Part shown: positions 43,371 through 52,500 of the stretch, in pieces
Layout of the letters: each line of letters opens with the position of its first letter
Numbering within the stretch: position 1 is the first letter of the stretch
Assembly (NCBI GenBank): GCA_016721875.1
Contig: JADKHG010000007.1
Coordinates: 70,442 to 134,441 of the forward strand
Length of the DNA stretch: 64,000 nt
From: Sphingomonadales bacterium
GTDB lineage: Bacteria > Pseudomonadota > Alphaproteobacteria > Sphingomonadales > Sphingomonadaceae
Direction: 5' to 3'
Program-made: the position numbers and the translations under genes
The notes under the pieces: model-generated
Seen by the model: only the letters and a program-made list of their open reading frames with translations
Database searches by the model: none
Told to the model about the DNA's origin: nothing

Positions 43371-43739
43371 ATGTCCGAACGGATCAGCGAAGCGGAATTG
43401 GCGGTTATGGAGGTTTTGTGGGAGGAATCCCCGCTGACCGCAACCGATGTCGCGTCGCGTGTCGTTGCCAGCCGCGACTGGTCTTTGGCGACCGTCAAAA
43501 CGCTGCTGTCGCGCCTTGTGACCAAAGAAGCGATTGGCCACCATCTCGATGGCCGGCGCTTTCTCTACAGCCCGCTGGTCGAACGCGATTCCTATGTCGC
43601 GGGGGAATCGAAACGGCTGATCGACCGATTTTTCGGGGGCAAGCTGATGCCGCTGGTGGCGCATCTCGCTGAGCAGGAGGAACTCAGCGCCGATGACATC
43701 ACCGAAATAGAGCGGCTGTTGAGGGAGATGAAGTCATGA
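43371..43739 (+). CDS. BlaI/MecI/CopY-family repressor
   Basis: 122 residues, start ATG 43371. Winged helix ISEAELAVMEVLWEESPLTATDVASRVVASRDWSLATVKTLLSRLVTKEAIGHHLDGRRFLYSPLV, the BlaI signature, then a C-terminal dimerisation part with DRFFGGKLMPLVAHLAEQEELSADDITEIERLLREM. It overlaps the M56 sensor gene by 4 bp. In known systems a membrane protease sensor cleaves or inactivates the repressor after a signal. The signal here is unknown; no beta-lactamase gene is adjacent. Confidence 0.93.
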   Translation: MSERISEAELAVMEVLWEESPLTATDVASRVVASRDWSLATVKTLLSRLVTKEAIGHHLDGRRFLYSPLVERDSYVAGESKRLIDRFFGGKLMPLVAHLAEQEELSADDITEIERLLREMKS

Positions 43740-45376
43740 TCGACTGGCTGACCGATACTTTGATTGCCACGACCGTGTTGTTGCTGCTGGTGCTGCTTAT
43801 CCGTCGTCCCATTGCGCGGCATTTTGGCGCTGGCATGGCCTACGCACTGTGGTTGTTGCCCGCAGCCCGGCTGTTTATGCCGTCGCTGGAAAAAGTGATT
43901 CCGGCAAGCGAGCCGGTTGGTGCCGAAATCGTCACCTTACCAGTGGTCGTACAGGACGCACTTACAGTCAAAGCCGCAGCATTGGCGGCGGAACCCGCCT
44001 TTGACTGGGCACAACCGTTGCTGGCGCTCTGGCTCGGTGGAGCTGCCTTGCTGTTCATCGTGCAGATGATCCGTTATTGTCTGATGCGCGACGAATTGCT
44101 GTCAGACGCCGTCGAAATCGACCGGATCGGCAGCATCGCTGTCATTGAAAGCGACCGCGTCGCCGGGCCGCTCGCCTTTGGTCTGTTCCGGCGATTTGTC
44201 GCGGTGCCGATCCACTTTGCACAGGCTTTTAATCCCCGCGAACGCGAATTGGCTCTGGCGCATGAACTGGCACACCACCGCTCGGGTGACTTATATGCCA
44301 ATCTGGCGGCGTTCACCTTCCTGTGCCTCAACTGGTTCAATCCGGTGGCATGGCTGGCATGGAATGCCTTCCGGCTGGATCAGGAAGCCGCCTGCGATGC
44401 CCGCGTTCTTGCCGGGTGCGATGCCGGTACCAAAGAAAGCTACGGCCGCGCGCTTGCCCGCACGGCAATCCAGACGTCCAGCCCGCTTACGCCAACCTTT
44501 GCCATGGCGCTGAACCATCCGCGCACAGTTATCGAACGATTGAGGAGAATGATGATGAATGACACCAGCAAACGCCGCCGCTTGTTCGGACGGCTGGGCC
44601 TGTTGGGCGCTACCGCGATTGCTCTGCCGCTGACTGCGACAGTGGTTCCGGTCTTTGCTGAGAAGGCAGACGAACCGGCATTATCAGAAGAACCCAAGGC
44701 TGATGTTCGCAAGCACAAGATCATGATGATTAAAAAGGGCGACGGCGAAGCTGCGGACATTGATCTGGAAGGTGATGCCGATACGCCGTTTGTCAAAAAA
44801 ATTGAGAAAGACGGCAAAACCATAGTTCTGCGTTCCAGCGAGGAATTGAGCGAAGCCGAGGTTGAGAAAATGGTCGCCGAGGCCGAAAAATCACGCGCCG
44901 AAGCGGACGAGATGTTCGCCGATGGGCTAGCAGATGGCGATCGCAAATCGGGCCGAGTGATTATTCGTTCCAGCAGTAAGGACGGTGATGAAAAGGAAGT
45001 CAGTAGTTTTGCATGGAGCAGCGCCCAAGGCGCCCATGCCATTGCCATGGAAGGAAAAACCATTGCGGCAATGATCCCTGACATCGACATTTCCGAATTT
45101 CGCGGAAATTGCGAGGAAGGCCAGCCGGTCACTTCGAATGTTGAAGGGTTCGACGGAAAGAACAAATCTCGGGTCAAGATCGTGATGTGCGGGAAGGGGC
45201 AGGCAAAATTGGCGCGTGTCCAGGCGCAGCAAGCCTTGCGCGAAGCCCTCGATGAAATCCGCGATGAGGAGGAAATGCCTGACTCAATCCGCAAACAGGT
45301 GATCGAAAGTCTCGAAAAGCAAATCGACAAACTCGAAAAACAGCAAAGTCAGGACAAAGGTGACGGAGACATCTGA
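43736..45376 (+). CDS. BlaR1/M56-family membrane metallopeptidase sensor
   Basis: 546 residues. Membrane helices LIATTVLLLLVLLIRRPI and LLALWLGGAALLFIVQMI with a zinc protease site LALAHELAHHRSGDLYAN (HExxH) between the later helices, then AWLAWNAFRLDQEAACDARVLAGCDAG. From about residue 285 it turns to a helix GRLGLLGATAIALPLTATVVPVFA and a long exported or extracytoplasmic domain of charged heptads ending in a coiled coil (RKQVIESLEKQIDKLEKQQSQDKGD). There is no transpeptidase-like sensor domain as in classical BlaR1, so the ligand differs. It pairs with the BlaI-like repressor and ends by a strong terminator. Confidence 0.88.
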   Translation: MIDWLTDTLIATTVLLLLVLLIRRPIARHFGAGMAYALWLLPAARLFMPSLEKVIPASEPVGAEIVTLPVVVQDALTVKAAALAAEPAFDWAQPLLALWLGGAALLFIVQMIRYCLMRDELLSDAVEIDRIGSIAVIESDRVAGPLAFGLFRRFVAVPIHFAQAFNPRERELALAHELAHHRSGDLYANLAAFTFLCLNWFNPVAWLAWNAFRLDQEAACDARVLAGCDAGTKESYGRALARTAIQTSSPLTPTFAMALNHPRTVIERLRRMMMNDTSKRRRLFGRLGLLGATAIALPLTATVVPVFAEKADEPALSEEPKADVRKHKIMMIKKGDGEAADIDLEGDADTPFVKKIEKDGKTIVLRSSEELSEAEVEKMVAEAEKSRAEADEMFADGLADGDRKSGRVIIRSSSKDGDEKEVSSFAWSSAQGAHAIAMEGKTIAAMIPDIDISEFRGNCEEGQPVTSNVEGFDGKNKSRVKIVMCGKGQAKLARVQAQQALREALDEIRDEEEMPDSIRKQVIESLEKQIDKLEKQQSQDKGDGDI

Positions 45377-45441
45377 GTTTTCGAAACAGCGCGACTAAGC
45401 CTTTACTCGAAACACAGCTCCCCAGTTGGTTTCGATAGACT

Positions 45442-45473
45442 GGGGCGGACCAACCATAGGTCCGCCCCTTTTT
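45442..45473. terminator. Bidirectional terminator between the M56 and M16 genes
   Basis: GGGGCGGAC (45442-45450) pairs with GTCCGCCCC (45460-45468), 9-base loop, then T5. It separates the convergent genes. Confidence 0.92.
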
Positions 45474-45475
45474 CA

Positions 45476-48382
45476 TTACGGTGCTGCAGGCGCCGTCTTC
45501 GCCAGAATGCGAATGTCGAGCGCACCATTTTCGGTCAGATATTGCCGGGCTACAGCTTGGATGTCAGCCGGGGTCAATGCCGCCAGAACCGCCGCACGTT
45601 GGCGACGCCGATCCAACCGGTGCGGCTGGCTCTGCGCCACGTTGACGATACCAACCCAGGCAGCATTTTCGCGCATTTGCCGTTCATAGCGTTCGGCAAT
45701 CGGCTTACGCGCGCGCAGCAACTGATCGTCGGTAATGCCCTGTTCGCGCAAATCCTTAGCGATGTCTTTGACCGCTGCGGTTATCAAGTCCATTTTGTCA
45801 GGCGCCGCTGAAGCGACGACTGATATATGTCCAAATCCGGGATAATCGCTTGATGCCATGGAAAAAGCTTCGGGTGTATAGGTTGCGCCCAGTTTTTCGC
45901 GCACGACCTCCGTCAGTTGCAGCGACATCACACTGGCAAGCAGGTCGCGCGCCAGCGAGGATTTTAGGTCGCTGTCATCGGTGGTCGGCCAATGCAGTGA
46001 GAACATTCCCTGATCCTCTTTACCGTCATAAGTGACAATGCGCGGGCTTAGGTTGGACGCGAATTTGCGGGTCAGTTGCCCCGGCGAAAATTTGGGCGAT
46101 GCTGCGCGTTTGGGAAGTGCACCCAATGTTGATGCCACCAATTGGATCGCTTGATCTTCATTGACGTCGCCAACCAAAGCAATTTCCACCGCGCCTTTCT
46201 TGAGTTGCTTGTCGATCACCATTTTGAGCTCGGCCATTGAACGGTCCTTGAGCGCAATCGGATCGCTTATTCCAAAGCGGTCATCGCCATTCGAAAGGAT
46301 ATGGGGCAGTGTTTCCAGAAATGTCTGCACAGGATTTGACTGGATGTTCTTCTCTATCAGCTTTGCCACTTCTGGCCACTGCGCCTGAGTTTCGTCGCGA
46401 TAACCAAGCGATGAAATCGTCGCCGCCAATAGCTTCAATTGCAGATCAAGGTCCTTGGCATTGGTCGCGCCAACCGATTCAAACGCATCGCTTTCGGCCT
46501 TCAGGCCCAGCTTTACCGTCCGTCCCGCCGTGATCTGTTGCAGATCGTCGATACTGTTCTTTTGCAGGCCATCGAACCCAGACATTATTTCCAGAAATTT
46601 GGCGAGACCCGGCTTTCCTTTGGGCAAGGTTGCTGTGCCGCCGCCGACGCGCATTCCAAAATGGATTTTGCCGGGTTCGAAATCGGTTTTTTTGATGTTG
46701 AGCCGGACACCATTTGCAAATTGGATGGTGCGGATCGACAGATCCGCTATCATCTTGTCGCTAGCAATTTTGCCTGCTTTGCCGAAACTGTCATAGGCAA
46801 AAACCGCCTTTGCCAGCTCTTCCGGCGCGGTCACGGCGATTTTGGCACTGTCGGCTAAGGTCGACTGCGCGAGCGCCATCACATCTGCGACAGGTGTTTT
46901 GGTGGTAATATGAATGGAAGTCGGGCCGTTGCCCCATGCCTGAACAAATGCCGCTTTGACCGATTCCGCAGACACCGATGGCAAATTCCGCTCAAAGAGC
47001 GCGAGTTGTTCGGCCGGGGATTGAACGACGGTTTTCGACAATGCGCTGGTCACCAATCCGTCGGCCAATTCGGCGCTCGCTCGCGAAGATGCCTGTTGCG
47101 CTCCGTTGCGGAATACATTGTCCAGCGCTGCTATCGCTTCTTTGATTTCGGACTGGCTAAAGCCAAATTCCCGGGCGCGTCTGGCTTCCTTTTCGGCAAG
47201 ACCAAGTGCTTTTTGCCATTCGCCGTCTTTGGCGAGCGTGATTATGCCAAAACTGGTTGCAGCGCGATACGGCTCTTGCTGCAATGCCTGACCAAGCAGC
47301 AATCCATTTTCGGTATCGCGGGTCAGCTTGTCGAAACGCTTATTCAGTGCGATTGTCGCGATTGCTTCCAATATTGATTGGCGTTCTTCCGCTTCGGTAT
47401 TTGTGCTCGTCTGATAAGGATCGACACGATGCAGTTCGACAATTTCGGGCATTGATGGATCGGAAAAATTGCGGACAATCGGCGTATCTGCGTTCTGAAA
47501 GGCGATAGCATATTTGGAACGAGCGAGGCCATTGCCCTTCCAGTTCGAAAAGCGGTCGCGGATCTGTTTTTCCATAGCATCCAGATCAAAATCACCGACA
47601 ATCGCCAGCGTTGCGCGCTCCGGACGGTAATATCCTGATAAAAGGCTTTGACCCGTTCCGCCGGGGTCGTTCTGGTGACTTCGCCGCCATCCCCAACAAT
47701 GCGTGCCCAAGCGCGTGCCGGGCAGCGCCGATGTGAGCCAGTCTGCAGCCCTCCTGCGTTGTGCAACGTCGCGAACCTGTCTTTCGGATTCCAGAATGCC
47801 GCGCTCGCGATCGACCGCCTCTGGCGCAATCGTCAGTTCACTGGCGATTTCACGCATCATCAACAATGCGGCATCGACGGTTTCGGCATCGGCCTTGGGC
47901 AGATCGAGCTTGTAGGTGGTGCGGTCGACACTGGTTTCGGCATTGGTGTCCGCGCCAAAGGCAAGGCCCAATCGCTCGAGCTTTTTGATCAACTCTCCTT
48001 CGGGAATGTTGGTTGATCCATTAAAGGCCATATGTTCAAGAAGATGCGCAAGTCCAACCTCATTTTCTTCTTCGTCGGCCATGCCGACATCGAGATTGAA
48101 ACGGATGGAAGCACCGCCCTTTGGCGTTTCATTTTTTTGTAAGGCATATTTCATACCGTTCGCCAAAACACCCTGCCGGATGGTCGGGTCAGGTTTGAGA
48201 TCGTTGGTCGCGATACCCCACGGATCGGTGGCAGAAGTTATCGCTATGCTTTTGGCAGATGAATCTTTCAACGTATCTTCGGCAAAGGCCGGCGTGTTGC
48301 TAGCAATTGCCAGCGCCAGCGCCAGCGTAGATGCGCACTTCTTCCACGCCGACAGGCGGCGAGCGGCTTTGGTCTTGACCAT
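45476..48382 (-). CDS. M16-family zinc protease, secreted (contains a short out-of-frame stretch)
   Basis: 968 residues with signal peptide STLALALAIASNTPAFAE. Two M16 modules. The active-site HxxEH is GLAHLLEHMAFNGS with the downstream E in ALLMMREIASELTIAPEAVDRERGIL. The inactive half is in the C-terminal part (ALPKRAASPKFSPGQLTRKFA and LLASVMSLQLTEVVREKLGATYTPEAFS). Between LPGTRLGT and YYRPERA the frame is out for about 24 codons: the conserved text RIVGDGGEVTRTTPAERVKAFYQD appears in another frame (about 47633-47705), so two indels compensate. Such enzymes degrade small peptides in the periplasm. Confidence 0.9.
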   Translation of the reverse strand: MVKTKAARRLSAWKKCASTLALALAIASNTPAFAEDTLKDSSAKSIAITSATDPWGIATNDLKPDPTIRQGVLANGMKYALQKNETPKGGASIRFNLDVGMADEEENEVGLAHLLEHMAFNGSTNIPEGELIKKLERLGLAFGADTNAETSVDRTTYKLDLPKADAETVDAALLMMREIASELTIAPEAVDRERGILESERQVRDVAQRRRAADWLTSALPGTRLGTHCWGWRRSHQNDPGGTGQSLLSGYYRPERATLAIVGDFDLDAMEKQIRDRFSNWKGNGLARSKYAIAFQNADTPIVRNFSDPSMPEIVELHRVDPYQTSTNTEAEERQSILEAIATIALNKRFDKLTRDTENGLLLGQALQQEPYRAATSFGIITLAKDGEWQKALGLAEKEARRAREFGFSQSEIKEAIAALDNVFRNGAQQASSRASAELADGLVTSALSKTVVQSPAEQLALFERNLPSVSAESVKAAFVQAWGNGPTSIHITTKTPVADVMALAQSTLADSAKIAVTAPEELAKAVFAYDSFGKAGKIASDKMIADLSIRTIQFANGVRLNIKKTDFEPGKIHFGMRVGGGTATLPKGKPGLAKFLEIMSGFDGLQKNSIDDLQQITAGRTVKLGLKAESDAFESVGATNAKDLDLQLKLLAATISSLGYRDETQAQWPEVAKLIEKNIQSNPVQTFLETLPHILSNGDDRFGISDPIALKDRSMAELKMVIDKQLKKGAVEIALVGDVNEDQAIQLVASTLGALPKRAASPKFSPGQLTRKFASNLSPRIVTYDGKEDQGMFSLHWPTTDDSDLKSSLARDLLASVMSLQLTEVVREKLGATYTPEAFSMASSDYPGFGHISVVASAAPDKMDLITAAVKDIAKDLREQGITDDQLLRARKPIAERYERQMRENAAWVGIVNVAQSQPHRLDRRRQRAAVLAALTPADIQAVARQYLTENGALDIRILAKTAPAAP

Positions 48383-48546
48383 GATAATTTCCCCAGTTTT
48401 CCGGCAATTTGACCTTTGGCCGGTTTGATCTTCAAGTGCATCAAGCTTTCGATCAACGACTATCTGCTCGCTGCCATTCGACCAGATGACAAATTTTGCG
48501 GACTAACGCCTTTATATTGATAGTCGAAAGCGCCATATCAGCGGTG

Positions 48547-49455
48547 ATGGAAAAATGGCCCGACAGCATAGTGGCAGGCGAAACCGAACGGCATGAGCCG
48601 ATGGTGCGGCGCGTTTTGGCACCCAATGCCTCACCCTATACATTCACTGGTACGCAGACCTGGCTGGTGGGGTCGGGCAAAGATGTTGCTATCATTGATC
48701 CCGGTCCGGCGGGCAGCGGGCTGAGCATCGGCGATCCCAAAGATATCAACGGCGAGGGACATGTCGAGGCGATCTTGCGCGCGGTCGGGGATGCCAAAGT
48801 TATAGCGATCCTCTGCACCCACACCCACCGCGATCACAGCCCTGCCGCCGCTCCACTGAAGGCGCTGACCGGTGCTCCCATCATTGGCTGCGCGCCGTTA
48901 TCGATCAAGGACGATGGCCCGCGCGCCGATAGTGCCTTTGACCCCGACTATGCGCCCGACCGCATATTGGCGGATGGCGAGCAGATTAAGGGCGATGGCT
49001 GGACGCTGGAAGCGGTCGCTACGCCGGGACATACCAGCAACCATCTTTGCTATGCATTGTTGGAAACGGGTGCGCTGTTCACCGGCGACCATGTGATGAA
49101 ATGGTCGACCAGCGTGGTCTCGCCGCCCGATGGCGACATGAGCGCCTATATGGCTTCCTTGCAGAAATTGTACGACCGTGAAGACCGCGTCTATTACCCC
49201 GCGCATGGCCCTGCTGTCGACAATCCTCGCCAGTTGGTACGCGGGATGATCGGGCATAGGCGGATGCGTGAGCGGCAGATTTTGGGGTTGCTGGAAAAGG
49301 ACCCGCAGCAGATACCGCAAATGGTCGCTGAAATGTACAAAGGTCTTGATCCGCGCTTAACCGGTGCCGCCGGGCGTTCGGTGCTGGCGCATCTTTTCGA
49401 TTTGCAGCGACAGGGCAGGGTCAGTGTTAAGGGTGAGACATGGACCCTCGTTTGA
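48547..49455 (+). CDS. Metallo-beta-lactamase-fold hydrolase, LACTB2-like
   Basis: 302 residues from ATG 48547 (an upstream start at 48496 adds a poorly supported leader). Metal motif LCTHTHRDHSPAAAPL (HxHxDH) then VATPGHTSNHLCYALLETGALFTGDHVMKWSTSVVSPPDG, and VYYPAHGPAVDNP. The C-terminal winged-helix segment RQILGLLEKDPQQIPQMVAEMYKGLDPRLTGAAGRSVLAHLFDLQRQGRV is that of LACTB2-type enzymes, which are linked to RNA cleavage or thioester hydrolysis rather than beta-lactam breakdown (family knowledge). The substrate is unknown. It overlaps the DUF4230 gene by 16 bp. Confidence 0.87.
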   Translation: MEKWPDSIVAGETERHEPMVRRVLAPNASPYTFTGTQTWLVGSGKDVAIIDPGPAGSGLSIGDPKDINGEGHVEAILRAVGDAKVIAILCTHTHRDHSPAAAPLKALTGAPIIGCAPLSIKDDGPRADSAFDPDYAPDRILADGEQIKGDGWTLEAVATPGHTSNHLCYALLETGALFTGDHVMKWSTSVVSPPDGDMSAYMASLQKLYDREDRVYYPAHGPAVDNPRQLVRGMIGHRRMRERQILGLLEKDPQQIPQMVAEMYKGLDPRLTGAAGRSVLAHLFDLQRQGRVSVKGETWTLV

Positions 49456-50111
49456 TGCCGCGCTGGCTGATCGGCTTTTTTGCCGCCGGACTGGTGCTGA
49501 TCGGATTGGCGTGGCTGGTGACGCGGTCGGTTGCGCCAGAGGCGGAAACCATCGCCAGCGCCAGCCTGAAAGGGATCCGCGAACAGAACCGGCTGACCGC
49601 CTTCGCCGCCAATTATTCAGCAGTCGTTACCAGCGAACAGCGCCGTTTCGGCCTGTCGGCGCGCAAGACGCTGATCATGCAGGGACTGGTGCGTTATGAG
49701 GTTGATCTTGCGAAGCTGGCGTCGAACGACGTTCGCTGGGATGCCTCCAACCGCACTTTGCGGGTGCGCATTCCCGATATCGAAGTGTTGCGCCCGCAAA
49801 TCGACCTTAAATCGATCCAGGAATATGATGAAGGTGGCCTTTTGACCGCTTTGACCGACGCCGAACGCACCTTGGATTCGGCCAACCGCAGCAAGGGCGA
49901 AGCGGAATTGGTGGAACAAGCCAAGGGACCGGTGCCTATGCGCCTTGCCCGCGAAGCCACGCGCCGCGCGATTGAACAGAATTTTGCAGTGCCGCTGAAG
50001 GCTGCGGGGCTGGAGGCAAAGGTTGAGGCAAGATTTGGCAACGAGATGGTCGGCAAGGTGGATACCAGATGGGATTTGTCGACGCCGCTTGAGGAGATAG
50101 TAAAGCGTTGA
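49440..50111 (+). CDS. DUF4230-like membrane-anchored protein
   Basis: 223 residues. One N-terminal membrane helix (WLIGFFAAGLVLIGLAWLVTR), then an extracytoplasmic domain with GIREQNRLTAFAANYSAVVTSEQRRFGLSARKTLIMQGLVRYEVDLAKL and LRVRIPDIEVLRPQIDLKSIQEYDEGGLLTALTDAERTLDSANR, matching DUF4230 in pattern. Function unknown. Overlap with the LACTB2-like gene (16 bp) suggests cotranscription. Confidence 0.75.
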   Translation: MDPRLMPRWLIGFFAAGLVLIGLAWLVTRSVAPEAETIASASLKGIREQNRLTAFAANYSAVVTSEQRRFGLSARKTLIMQGLVRYEVDLAKLASNDVRWDASNRTLRVRIPDIEVLRPQIDLKSIQEYDEGGLLTALTDAERTLDSANRSKGEAELVEQAKGPVPMRLAREATRRAIEQNFAVPLKAAGLEAKVEARFGNEMVGKVDTRWDLSTPLEEIVKR

Positions 50112-50126
50112 TGCACGTATAGGTTC

Positions 50127-50214
50127 CGTTCGCGCTGCGCTTGTCGAAGGGCTGTTTTGCCTCTACTTTGCTATTCAAACCAATGCAGGGCTTCGACAAG
50201 CTCAGCCCGAACGG
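50127..50214. repeat. CTTCGACAAGCTCAG palindromic repeat (copy 2)
   Basis: CCGTTCGCGCTGCGCTTGTC with GAAGGGC (50127-50153) is mirrored by GCTTCGACAAGCTCAGCCCG and AACGG near 50190-50214. Same family as 42961-43037. Confidence 0.75.
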
Positions 50215-50217
50215 AGT

Positions 50218-51222
50218 ATGAAGGCAATGAATGCCCCCCTTTCCCGCGAAAATCTGTCTGGCGTTGATCTGCTCGCCGAAATCAACCGGCTGAAGAAGGA
50301 ACGTAACGCCGTTATCCTCGCGCACTATTATCAGAAGCCGGAGATTCAGGACCTTGCCGATTTTGTCGGGGACTCGCTCGAACTGAGCAAGCGCGCGGCG
50401 GAAACTGATGCCGATGTCATCGCCTTTTGCGGGGTCAAGTTCATGGCGGAGACGGCGAAAATCCTGTCTCCCGAAAAAACCGTGATTCTGCCCGATATGG
50501 CGGCGGGCTGCAGTCTGGAGGATGCCTGCCCGCCGGGTAAGTTCAAGGCTTTCCGCGAGGCGCATCCTGACCATATCGCGCTGACCTATATCAACTGCTC
50601 GGCCGAGGTGAAGGCACTCAGCGACATCATCGTCACCAGCAGCAGCGCCGAGACGATCCTCGCGCAAATTCCCGAGAGCCAGAAAATCATCTTCGGCCCC
50701 GACCGGCATCTCGGCGGCTATCTCTCGCGCAAATTCGGACGCGAGATGCTGCTGTGGCCCGGTGTGTGTATTGTGCACGAGGCGTTTTCGGAAACCGAAT
50801 TGCTCAAGCTGAAGGCGCAGCATCCTGGCGTTCCCGTCGCGGCGCACCCCGAATGCCCGCCGCATATCCTCGATCATGCCGACCTTGTCGGCTCGACCAG
50901 CGCGATCCTGAACTATGCGAAGGACATGGCAGGCGACACGCTGATCGTCGCGACCGAGCCGCACATCATCCACCAGATGGAAAAGGCCGAACCGACCAAA
51001 ACCTTCATCGGCGCACCCGGAGCCGACGGCAACTGCGCCTGCAACATCTGCCCCTACATGGCACTCAACACGCTGGAGAAGCTTTATCTGGCACTGCGCG
51101 ACTTGCAGCCGCAAATTGAGCTCGATGAAGGCGTGCGACTGGCCGCAAAGAAGAGTTTGGACCGGATGCTGGATATGGCGTCGAAGACTGTTGGGCAGGG
51201 GGATTTGGGGGCCAAGTCGTGA
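50218..51222 (+). CDS. nadA: Quinolinate synthase A
   Basis: 334 residues, start ATG 50218. KKERNAVILAHYYQKPEIQDLADFVGDSLELSKRAAE, MAAGCSLEDACPP with the first cluster cysteine, TYINCSAEVKALSDIIVTSSSA, VAAHPECPPHILDHADLVGSTSAIL and GADGNCACNICPYMALNTLEKLYLAL with the C-terminal cysteine of the three that hold the [4Fe-4S] cluster. It condenses iminoaspartate with dihydroxyacetone phosphate to quinolinate for NAD. nadC is 3 kb downstream on the same strand; nadB is not in the window. Confidence 0.96.
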   Translation: MKAMNAPLSRENLSGVDLLAEINRLKKERNAVILAHYYQKPEIQDLADFVGDSLELSKRAAETDADVIAFCGVKFMAETAKILSPEKTVILPDMAAGCSLEDACPPGKFKAFREAHPDHIALTYINCSAEVKALSDIIVTSSSAETILAQIPESQKIIFGPDRHLGGYLSRKFGREMLLWPGVCIVHEAFSETELLKLKAQHPGVPVAAHPECPPHILDHADLVGSTSAILNYAKDMAGDTLIVATEPHIIHQMEKAEPTKTFIGAPGADGNCACNICPYMALNTLEKLYLALRDLQPQIELDEGVRLAAKKSLDRMLDMASKTVGQGDLGAKS

Positions 51223-51632
51223 CCAATATTGGAATGACCTTGGTGACCATCGCCATCCTGCAATATACCGTCATTCCGTTGTTCGCAGACCTCAACCGCA
51301 CTCATGCGGCAAACCCCGCATGGCCGGGGCATGCGCGCAATCACCTTGTCACGCAAGTGCTGACCACGTCGTCCTTGGGCCTATTGGCATTATATTTTCT
51401 TTGGAGCGGCAGGTTCGAGATCGAGCTCGCAGTGTGTCTGGCGATGATGTGCTCGGCTGCTGCCCTATTGCCTTTTTTTGCAAGCGCGCTCGCCGCTCCG
51501 CTATTTGGCGGAGAGATCATGCCAGTGCGCGAAGGACTGGGCAGGATCAAGCTCGCCCGCATCGAAGGCAATATCGCCAATTTTGGTTCATCCGCCATTC
51601 TGCTGTTGGTGGGGCGGGGACTGATGCTTTGA
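51219..51632 (+). CDS. Small integral membrane protein, unknown function
   Basis: 137 residues with four hydrophobic helices: IGMTLVTIAILQYTVIPLF, VLTTSSLGLLALYFLW, LAVCLAMMCSAAALLPFF and FGSSAILLLVGRGL. A charged loop with NRTHAANPAWPGHARNHLVTQ resembles the MAPEG-like pattern only weakly. Starts within the nadA stop overlap (GTGA) and its stop overlaps the TTG start of the next gene, so it is part of the nadA transcription unit. No function assigned. Confidence 0.7.
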   Translation: MTNIGMTLVTIAILQYTVIPLFADLNRTHAANPAWPGHARNHLVTQVLTTSSLGLLALYFLWSGRFEIELAVCLAMMCSAAALLPFFASALAAPLFGGEIMPVREGLGRIKLARIEGNIANFGSSAILLLVGRGLML

Positions 51633-52297
51633 AACGATTGCTGGCTACCTTGGTTTTGGCAATTGGAGCCCCAGCCCACGCCAACCAGCCGGACGTTTCT
51701 GTCACCGACGACGGCCAGATCGTTTATTACAACGGCAGCGGCACCCCGACCGAACTCAGCCCCAAGGGCAAGTTTATGCAGGCTGTGCTTGCGCCTGATG
51801 ACCGCATGGTTGCCTTTATCGAAGTGCTGGTTGAAGGAACGCCTGCCTATGATGACACCCGCACCCAATTGTGGATTGCTGATGGGGTGACCGGCAAGGC
51901 GCGCGTTCTGTTCAAATCGCGCCCGGGGAGCGATCCAAAGTCCATGATGGCGGCCATGTGGAATCCGGTCTTCTCGCTCAACGGCGGCTTTGTCTATGTC
52001 GAGACGGAGGCATGGGTAACATCGGCGGCGATACACCAGATCAATGTCAAAACCGGCGCGGAGAAATTTGTCATCGACGGTTCAATAAGGGGCGTCATGC
52101 GTACCGGGCCGCACCGCGGCGCGTTGCTGGTTGGCAGGCATCTCTATCCCAAAAATCCCGAAGACGGGGCCTATGACGAAGTCCATCTGGTCAGGCCCGA
52201 TGGCGAGGTTTTGCTTATCGTTCCCGGAAGCCGTGATGACGATGGCGAAGCGTCGGTTGAGCGCTGGCTTAAGGCAAAGGGCTGGTCCGCCTGGTAA
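51629..52297 (+). CDS. Exported protein of unknown function
   Basis: 222 residues from TTG 51629 (TTGA overlap with the previous stop). Signal peptide LLATLVLAIGAPAHANQ, then beta-rich sequence with QIVYYNGSGTPTELSPKGKFMQAVLAPDDRMVAFIEVLVEG, LWIADGVTGKARVLFKSRPGSDPKSMMAAMWNPVFSLNGGFVYVETEAWVTSAAIHQINVKTGAEKFVIDGS: WD/TolB-like beta-propeller blades (YVTEAxAWxxSxxIHxxNxxTGxxxxV). Function unknown; a TolB-type propeller fragment is the nearest structural guess. Confidence 0.65.
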   Translation: MKRLLATLVLAIGAPAHANQPDVSVTDDGQIVYYNGSGTPTELSPKGKFMQAVLAPDDRMVAFIEVLVEGTPAYDDTRTQLWIADGVTGKARVLFKSRPGSDPKSMMAAMWNPVFSLNGGFVYVETEAWVTSAAIHQINVKTGAEKFVIDGSIRGVMRTGPHRGALLVGRHLYPKNPEDGAYDEVHLVRPDGEVLLIVPGSRDDDGEASVERWLKAKGWSAW

Positions 52298-52500
52298 GCG
52301 CCACCTTTTGCGATGCAACGCGCTGTCAATGAATGTATAAAGTGGCAAAATCGGAGTCGCGCATGTCTAGAGTCGCTTGCGTTTTACATCGGTCCCAATA
52401 GGCTTCGCGCGCATGAACCTGGGGGTGTGGCAATTTTCGTCACACAGGTTGGCAACGGCACCGCAATCATGCGGTGCACGGCAAGAAAGGTAGGGTCGAA

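Noticed and set aside
48547..49455. Beta-lactamase target of the BlaI-like repressor
   Set aside because: The metallo-beta-lactamase-fold protein here has a C-terminal winged-helix segment as in LACTB2-type enzymes and no signal peptide; it is not near the TACANNTGTA operator.
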